Both the position numbers and the translations under genes were made by a program. The notes beneath the pieces are model-generated. The model searched no databases. It worked only from the letters and a program-made list of their open reading frames with translations, and was not told where the DNA came from. From JBNGDW01 sp049975325 (GTDB lineage: Bacteria > Cloacimonadota > Cloacimonadia > JGIOTU-2 > JBNGDW01): a stretch of DNA of 10,434 nt. The stretch is taken from assembly GCA_049975325.1 (NCBI GenBank), contig JBNGDW010000061.1, forward strand, positions 1 through 10,434. Direction: 5' to 3'. Of this stretch, positions 6,214 through 10,434 are shown piece by piece (the first letter of the stretch is position 1; each line of letters starts with the position of its first letter).

Positions 6214-7050
6214 ATGAGAAAAATTGATTTACATATTCATACGACATGTTCTGATGGAGTATATTCTCCGAAGGAAATTGTAGAAAAGGCACATCAGCTT
6301 GATCTTAATGTAATTGCAATCACAGACCATGATTGTGTAAAAGGCTACCGCCAGGGGCGGACTTATGCCAATAAATATGGAATAGAACTTATCCCAGGAG
6401 TGGAAATAAGTACTTACTACAAAGATTATGAGTTACACATTCTTGGCTATTTCATTAATGTAAAAAATCGTAACCTTAAAGTTATGCTGCGCTTTCTACA
6501 GGCAGGTCGCTATAAGAGAGCAGAAAAGATAGTGAAGAACCTTAACAAATTTGGCATAAGAATTAACATAAAAGATATATACAAACAATCAGCAAAGAGT
6601 GGTGTGATAGGTAGACCCCACATCGCCAATGCAATGTTAGAAGGTGGATATATAGGGAATTATAATGACGCCTTTGTAGATTATATCGGGAATGATGGGC
6701 CTGCTTATGTGCAGAAACCCTCATATACTCCAGCACAGGTAATCAACCTCGTACATAGCGCAGGAGGAGCCACTATTCTTGCCCATCCCGGAATACTAAA
6801 CAACGACTTTCTTATCCCTGACCTTGTTGATATGGGATTAGACGGTCTTGAGGCTTTTCATCCATTTCATTCCTCTGTACAGCGTGATACCTATCTTATG
6901 TTTGCTGAAAAGTATAATCTCCTTGTTACTGGTGGTTCAGATTTTCACGGGATAAATAAAGCTCATGATATCTTAGGCAAAGCAGTACTTAAGGAAAAGT
7001 ATTTCCAAAAATTAAAAGATTATTGTGCGGCTAAAGTAAAAAATAGATAA
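6214..7050 (+). CDS. PHP-domain phosphoesterase (RNase AM / 3',5'-nucleoside bisphosphate phosphatase type)
   Basis: This 278-residue protein is a stand-alone PHP-domain metal-dependent phosphoesterase. Metal-ligand motifs appear in order: DLHIHTTCSDG (5-15; H7, H9, D14), ITDHD (36-40), GVEIS (62-66; E64), HILGY (75-79), GRPHIA (133-138; H136), LAHPG (189-193; H191), FHPFHSS (215-221) and GGSDFHG (240-246; D243, H245). The inserted domain at about 85-170 and overall length match the TrpH/YciV subgroup, whose characterised members act as 5'-3' exoribonuclease (RNase AM) or 3',5'-nucleoside bisphosphate phosphatase. Which activity applies here is inference. The ATG at 6214 is the first in-frame start after the TAG at 6205; AGAAG (6206-6210) is a weak Shine-Dalgarno. 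No substitution of a key residue is apparent. Confidence 0.88.
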   Translation: MRKIDLHIHTTCSDGVYSPKEIVEKAHQLDLNVIAITDHDCVKGYRQGRTYANKYGIELIPGVEISTYYKDYELHILGYFINVKNRNLKVMLRFLQAGRYKRAEKIVKNLNKFGIRINIKDIYKQSAKSGVIGRPHIANAMLEGGYIGNYNDAFVDYIGNDGPAYVQKPSYTPAQVINLVHSAGGATILAHPGILNNDFLIPDLVDMGLDGLEAFHPFHSSVQRDTYLMFAEKYNLLVTGGSDFHGINKAHDILGKAVLKEKYFQKLKDYCAAKVKNR

Positions 7051-7057
7051 ATTCTCC

Positions 7058-7094
7058 CCTGATTTCAAAAATCAGGTGCGAAAACCGAAATCAG
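7058..7094 (+). promoter_or_regulatory. Alternative-hairpin leader upstream of the MBL gene
   Basis: CCTGATTT (7058-7065) pairs perfectly with AAATCAGG (7069-7076) around a 3-base loop. A third segment, GAAATCAG (7087-7094), can instead pair with CTGATTTC (7059-7066). The third segment directly abuts the Shine-Dalgarno AAAGGA (7095-7100) of the next gene. There is no T-run, so this is not an ordinary terminator. A role in translation is inference. Confidence 0.35.
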
Positions 7095-7104
7095 AAAGGA
7101 TTCT

Positions 7105-7737
7105 ATGCTAAAAATAAAAAAATATGTGTTGCTTGATGAATTCTTCCCAAATACCTATCTTGTGTGGGACGAAGAAAAGCATACTGGTATAGTAATTGAC
7201 CCCTCTAATAAAGCATCCCTGATTCTAAAAGAGACAGAACGACTTGGATTTACTCTCAATGCTATCGTAAATACACATGGCCATGTTGACCATATAGGAG
7301 CAAACAAAGAGCTAAAACAAAAGTCTCCAGACCTGAAAATCTGCATACACGAACTTGATTCACAGATGCTGACAGATCCTGTGCGAAATGGAAGCATTGG
7401 CTTTGGTAATCCTATTATCTCTCCTGCTGCTGATATACTACTTCAAGAAGGCGATAAGATTTCAATCGGTTCTTACTACCTAAATGTTATCCATATTCCT
7501 GGACATACGCCTGGAGGAATCTGCTTGTATGCAGACAAAATCTTATTTAGTGGTGATACTTTATTTTATGAGGGAATTGGCAGGACTGATCTGCCAGGTG
7601 GGGACAGCGAAAAGCTTTTAGAAAGCATCAGAACAAAACTCTTCTCACTACCAGATGAGACCAAGATTTTCCCAGGGCATGGGGAGGCTACAACTATTGG
7701 ACATGAAAAGAAGTATAATATTTTTATAACATCTTAG
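7105..7737 (+). CDS. Metallo-beta-lactamase-fold hydrolase, glyoxalase II-like
   Basis: This 210-residue cytoplasmic protein is an MBL-fold hydrolase of the compact glyoxalase II-like (YcbL-type) group. The metal site is complete: THGHVDH (57-63) gives H58, H60, D62 and H63; H134 lies in PGHTPGG; D151 lies in SGDTLF; and H192 lies in FPGHG. GRTDLPGGD (159-167) and the C-terminal TTIGHEK (196-202) are characteristic of this group. The usual length and absence of an added C-terminal domain argue against full-length hydroxyacylglutathione hydrolase. Thioester hydrolysis is likely, but the physiological substrate is open. AAAGGA (7095-7100) precedes the ATG by four bases. A leader with two alternative hairpins lies just upstream. 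Confidence 0.9.
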   Translation: MLKIKKYVLLDEFFPNTYLVWDEEKHTGIVIDPSNKASLILKETERLGFTLNAIVNTHGHVDHIGANKELKQKSPDLKICIHELDSQMLTDPVRNGSIGFGNPIISPAADILLQEGDKISIGSYYLNVIHIPGHTPGGICLYADKILFSGDTLFYEGIGRTDLPGGDSEKLLESIRTKLFSLPDETKIFPGHGEATTIGHEKKYNIFITS

Positions 7738-7780
7738 CAAGAAGATGCTAATGAGTTCTTTCGTTCTGGCTTGCATATAT

Positions 7781-7785
7781 GAGGT
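7781..7785 (+). promoter_or_regulatory. Ribosome binding site of guaA
   Basis: GAGGT lies eight bases before the ATG at 7794 and supports that start, which also matches the conserved beginning of GuaA proteins. Confidence 0.6.
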
Positions 7786-7793
7786 AACATACG

Positions 7794-9329
7794 ATGAAAA
7801 AGACTATAATAATTTTAGATTTTGGTTCTCAATATACAAATCTAATTGCAAAATCAGTGGCCCGACAGAGAGTGGAATGTGAAATTCTTCCCCATTCCAC
7901 CACTGCTCGGGAGATAGCACAAAGGAATCCTGCTGGCATTATCTTTTCAGGAAGTCCTGCAAGTCCTCTTGATCCAAATGCACCAATATGTGATAAAGAA
8001 ATCTTTCAATTACAAGTCCCTATACTGGGAATATGTTATGGTATGCAGCTTATTGCAGCAATGTCTGGCGGCACTGTAAAACAGGCTGAAAAAAAGGAGT
8101 TTGGTTACCATAAGGTCTCCCTTCTCAAAGAGAACCCCTTGTTCCATAACATGAGTAAAGAGCAGGTCGTATGGATGAGTCACGGCTGTATTGTTTCCGA
8201 GCTGCCACCAGATTTTGAATGTATCGCAACCTCGGACAATGCTCCAATCTCTGCTATCTATAACGTATCAAAAAATATCTATGGTGTCCAATTCCATCCT
8301 GAGGTAACCCATACAGAACAGGGTTTACAAATGTTTAAAAATTTTCTGTTTAGAATTTGTCATCTTACCCCCCAGGCTCTGGAAGAAACTTTCGTAGAGG
8401 ATACAATTAAAAATATTCGCAAGACGGTTAAAGACGCCTCTGTCATATTGGGCGTGAGTGGTGGGGTTGACTCGACTGTTACTGCGATGCTTTTACACAG
8501 AGCCGTAGGAAAGCAGGCTATTCCTATACTCGTTGATACTGGTCTGATGCGGAAAAATGAGGTCTCAGAAATTATTGAGGCATTTGAGCAAAATCTCAAA
8601 ATAAAACTACATGCTGTTAACGCAGCAGAAATCTTTTTTGAAAGATTAAAAGGGGTGGTTGATCCTGAACAAAAGCGGAAAATTATTGGAAATCTATTCG
8701 TGGAAGTCTTTGAAAGGGAGGCTAAAAATTTTGAAAATGTTAAGTTCCTTGCTCAGGGCACCCTCTACCCAGATGTGATTGAAAGTAATGCGGCTGGAGG
8801 TCCCGCAACTCTCATAAAATCCCATCATAATGTGGCTGGACTACCTGAGCGAATGAATTTGCGAGTTATAGAACCTCTGAGAAACCTATTTAAAAATGAA
8901 GTGCGTGAACTAGGGAAACAACTTGGCTTACCTGAAAATATGCTGAAGCGCCATCCCTTCCCAGGGCCTGGACTCGCTGTTAGAATAATTGGTGAGGTAA
9001 ATAAAGAAAAGGTGGCCCTCCTCCAAAAAATTGACTCAATATTCATAGAAGAATTAAAGGCGAATATGTATTATGATAAGGTGTGGCAAGCTTTTGCTGT
9101 ACTCCTCCCTATATCCTCTGTCGGGATTATGGGTGATAAACGCACCTATGGCTCTGTATGTGCCTTGCGTGCAGTTAATAGCCTGGATGGAATGACCGCA
9201 GATTGGTCGCACCTCCCACATGATTTGCTAAGAAAAATAGCAAACAGAATAATTAATGAAGTCCCAGGGATTAATCGGGTGGTTTACGATATCAGCTCAA
9301 AACCCCCAAGTACAATCGAGTGGGAATAA
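7794..9329 (+). CDS. guaA: GMP synthase (glutamine-hydrolysing)
   Basis: This enzyme converts XMP, ATP and glutamine to GMP in the cytoplasm, the last step of de novo GMP synthesis. It is complete at 511 residues, close to the family norm. The N-terminal class I glutamine amidotransferase domain (4-190) carries the triad C81 (LGICYGMQ), H168 and E170 (QFHPEVTHT). The ATP-pyrophosphatase domain has the P-loop SGGVDS (222-227). The dimerisation/XMP-binding C-terminal domain shows GTLYPDVIES (322-331), IKSHHNVAGLP (341-351), RHPFPGPGLA (386-395) and the terminal KPPSTIEWE (503-511). The usual SGGP near residue 52 is SGSP, a mild variation. It starts 56 bases after the MBL gene and its stop lies one base before the next gene's ATG. 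No guaB is present in the window. Confidence 0.98.
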   Translation: MKKTIIILDFGSQYTNLIAKSVARQRVECEILPHSTTAREIAQRNPAGIIFSGSPASPLDPNAPICDKEIFQLQVPILGICYGMQLIAAMSGGTVKQAEKKEFGYHKVSLLKENPLFHNMSKEQVVWMSHGCIVSELPPDFECIATSDNAPISAIYNVSKNIYGVQFHPEVTHTEQGLQMFKNFLFRICHLTPQALEETFVEDTIKNIRKTVKDASVILGVSGGVDSTVTAMLLHRAVGKQAIPILVDTGLMRKNEVSEIIEAFEQNLKIKLHAVNAAEIFFERLKGVVDPEQKRKIIGNLFVEVFEREAKNFENVKFLAQGTLYPDVIESNAAGGPATLIKSHHNVAGLPERMNLRVIEPLRNLFKNEVRELGKQLGLPENMLKRHPFPGPGLAVRIIGEVNKEKVALLQKIDSIFIEELKANMYYDKVWQAFAVLLPISSVGIMGDKRTYGSVCALRAVNSLDGMTADWSHLPHDLLRKIANRIINEVPGINRVVYDISSKPPSTIEWE

Positions 9330-9330
9330 A

Positions 9331-10434
9331 ATGATTTGTCAAAAAAAGAGTAAAATATTATTCGCTTTTTTCTTTATATCTATCCTCTCTTCTCTCGCAT
9401 TAGAAGCGGAGACACCTCAAGCCAATACAGATAATATTGTGGCATGGGTAAAAGACACCCCCATTACATGGCTTCAATTACAAAACAGATATGAACTGCT
9501 TTGGCGAGATTATCAAAATAACCCAGAAGAATATCCTGAAGTTTCACCTGAAAATTTCCAGCAGGACTTAAAAAGAATTTCAATCCAACAAATAATCAAG
9601 GAGCTCCTTTATCAAATCTATGCCCAGGAACATAATATCTTCGTAAATGAAGCGGAAGTGAAAGAAAGTTTCAAAGAAATTTACGCTGGTAATGAACTCT
9701 TCTTTACAAATGGCATTTGGGACGAACAAAAATTCGTAGAGTTTAAAAACCGCTATCCCCAACGCTACAAAGACATTGCCGAGACCATTCGGAATGAACT
9801 TTTGAATACGAAAATCGAACAGATTATCAAAAACCAGTTTAACCTGACAGATTCCCAATTATCAGAAATTTATTTTAGGCAAAATTCAAGTCTCAGACTG
9901 GAATATGTTATCGTGCCAGATTCAATTATGCCAGATATGTTCCCCCCGACTCCTGCCTATCTGAATCAATTTTATGAACTTCATAAAAATGACTATACAA
10001 ATCCAGAAAAGGTAAAGATTCGTTTCTTCTTTGTGCAAGACAGGGATTTTTATCCTCCTTCTAATGATACCTGGCAAGACTTAAAAACAGATACCTATCC
10101 AGATAGCGGGGAAGATCAAGCAACAGCCCATCCGCCGGCTGGCGGATACCTTTATGCAAAAGAACTTATTAGTAAATTAAATTCAAGAGAGGAAAAAGTC
10201 TCGTCTCTCAGACAGAAGTATTATCTCTTTGAGACAGAATTTCTTAACCGTGGCGACACTATAGGTGGACTAAAAAACAGCGAAAATATAGTAAAATTTG
10301 CCTATTGGCTTCAACCTGGAGAATTCTTCCCCTATCCAATCGAACAGGAAAAGGGGTGGCTTATCTTTCAAACTGTTGATAGGGGCAGAACCAGCTCAAG
10401 TTTTCTTGAGGAATCCCCACGCACTGTGTGGCTG
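9331..10434 (+). CDS. SurA/PpiD-like exported peptidyl-prolyl isomerase (partial, runs off right edge)
   Basis: The frame is open from the ATG at 9331 to the last base (368 codons), so the C terminus is missing. The N terminus has basic residues followed by a hydrophobic segment (about 10-24) and a plausible signal peptidase site near 27 (LEA-ET). Residues about 34-190 resemble the SurA-type chaperone region, with IVAWVKDTPITWLQLQNRYE at 36-55 and a long helical part. Residues about 235-351 look like a divergent parvulin domain: a VKIRFFFV strand, the helix AKELISKLN, FLNRGDTIGGL, LQPGEFFPYPIE and KGWLIFQTVDR (341-351). Parvulins catalyse proline cis-trans isomerisation in the periplasm and help outer-membrane protein folding. 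An 18-bp palindrome encodes HPPAGG (267-272) in the loop before the first parvulin helix. The start lies one base after the guaA stop with no clear own Shine-Dalgarno, which suggests coupling. Confidence 0.8.
   Translation, partial: MICQKKSKILFAFFFISILSSLALEAETPQANTDNIVAWVKDTPITWLQLQNRYELLWRDYQNNPEEYPEVSPENFQQDLKRISIQQIIKELLYQIYAQEHNIFVNEAEVKESFKEIYAGNELFFTNGIWDEQKFVEFKNRYPQRYKDIAETIRNELLNTKIEQIIKNQFNLTDSQLSEIYFRQNSSLRLEYVIVPDSIMPDMFPPTPAYLNQFYELHKNDYTNPEKVKIRFFFVQDRDFYPPSNDTWQDLKTDTYPDSGEDQATAHPPAGGYLYAKELISKLNSREEKVSSLRQKYYLFETEFLNRGDTIGGLKNSENIVKFAYWLQPGEFFPYPIEQEKGWLIFQTVDRGRTSSSFLEESPRTVWL
10130..10147 (-). repeat. 18-bp GC-rich palindromic element, copy 2 (in isomerase gene)
   Basis: On the plus strand this reads ATCCGCCGGCTGGCGGAT, exactly the reverse complement of copy 1 at 3364-3381, including the four asymmetric loop bases. 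It lies in frame within the SurA-like gene in a predicted surface loop. Confidence 0.8.

Noticed and set aside
6348..6360. CCGCC-AGG-GGCGG hairpin in the PHP gene, resembling the 18-bp palindrome
   Set aside because: It shares only the CCGCC arms, lacks the ATCC/GGAT flanks, and falls in a normal-length part of the conserved PHP domain with no sign of insertion. It is probably coincidence.
7730..7751. Overlapping inverted repeats CATCTT/AAGATG and TTAGCA/TGCTAA at the MBL stop codon, considered as a terminator
   Set aside because: The stems are only 6 bp and AT-rich, they compete with each other, and no T-run follows.
9580..9858. 92-codon minus-strand open frame inside the SurA-like gene
   Set aside because: The plus strand has an uninterrupted 368-codon frame with signal peptide and parvulin features across this stretch, so the antisense frame is incidental.

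Overview
The window reads as a gene-dense, AT-rich bacterial chromosome segment with conserved housekeeping genes and no sign of phage, insertion sequence or CRISPR array. A bacterial tetrameric-type glycyl-tRNA synthetase alpha subunit, a tRNA-Glu with encoded CCA, Shine-Dalgarno starts, and exported TPR and SurA-like parvulin proteins suggest a Gram-negative (diderm) bacterium. The arrangement does not match a model organism I recognise. An uncultured candidate-phylum bacterium is plausible but cannot be proven from this sequence.

Layout: bases 1-68 are a tRNA-Glu(TTC) missing its first 7 bases at the window edge. A nitroreductase-family gene follows on the minus strand (122-688). A divergent intergenic region (719-851) carries candidate promoters, and from there every gene is on the plus strand. 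They are an exported CsgG/LpoB-like plus TPR protein, glyQ, a nucleotidyltransferase-like protein, a Na/Pi cotransporter, a PhoU-like protein, a PHP phosphoesterase, a metallo-beta-lactamase-fold hydrolase, guaA, and an exported SurA/parvulin-like isomerase that runs off the right edge.

The first three plus-strand genes overlap (11 and 17 bases), and the last two are 1 base apart, so translational coupling is likely at both places. The Na/Pi transporter and PhoU-like protein form a recognisable phosphate-handling pair. The remaining genes look like housekeeping functions placed in series rather than one pathway. I see no convincing rho-independent terminator anywhere. The largest plus-strand gap (6050-6213) is the most likely place for a transcript boundary.

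The most unusual signal is an 18-bp GC-rich palindrome that occurs twice in exact reverse-complement orientation, about 6.7 kb apart. Both copies sit in frame inside coding sequence: one in the dispensable C-terminal tail of GlyQ, the other in a loop of the parvulin domain. This looks like a small dispersed palindromic element that tolerates insertion into proteins. Other points of interest are a glyQ with no glyS beside it, a nucleotidyltransferase fold in which the second catalytic Asp is Asn, and two mutually exclusive hairpins before the MBL gene. I did not find a clear new multi-gene system.
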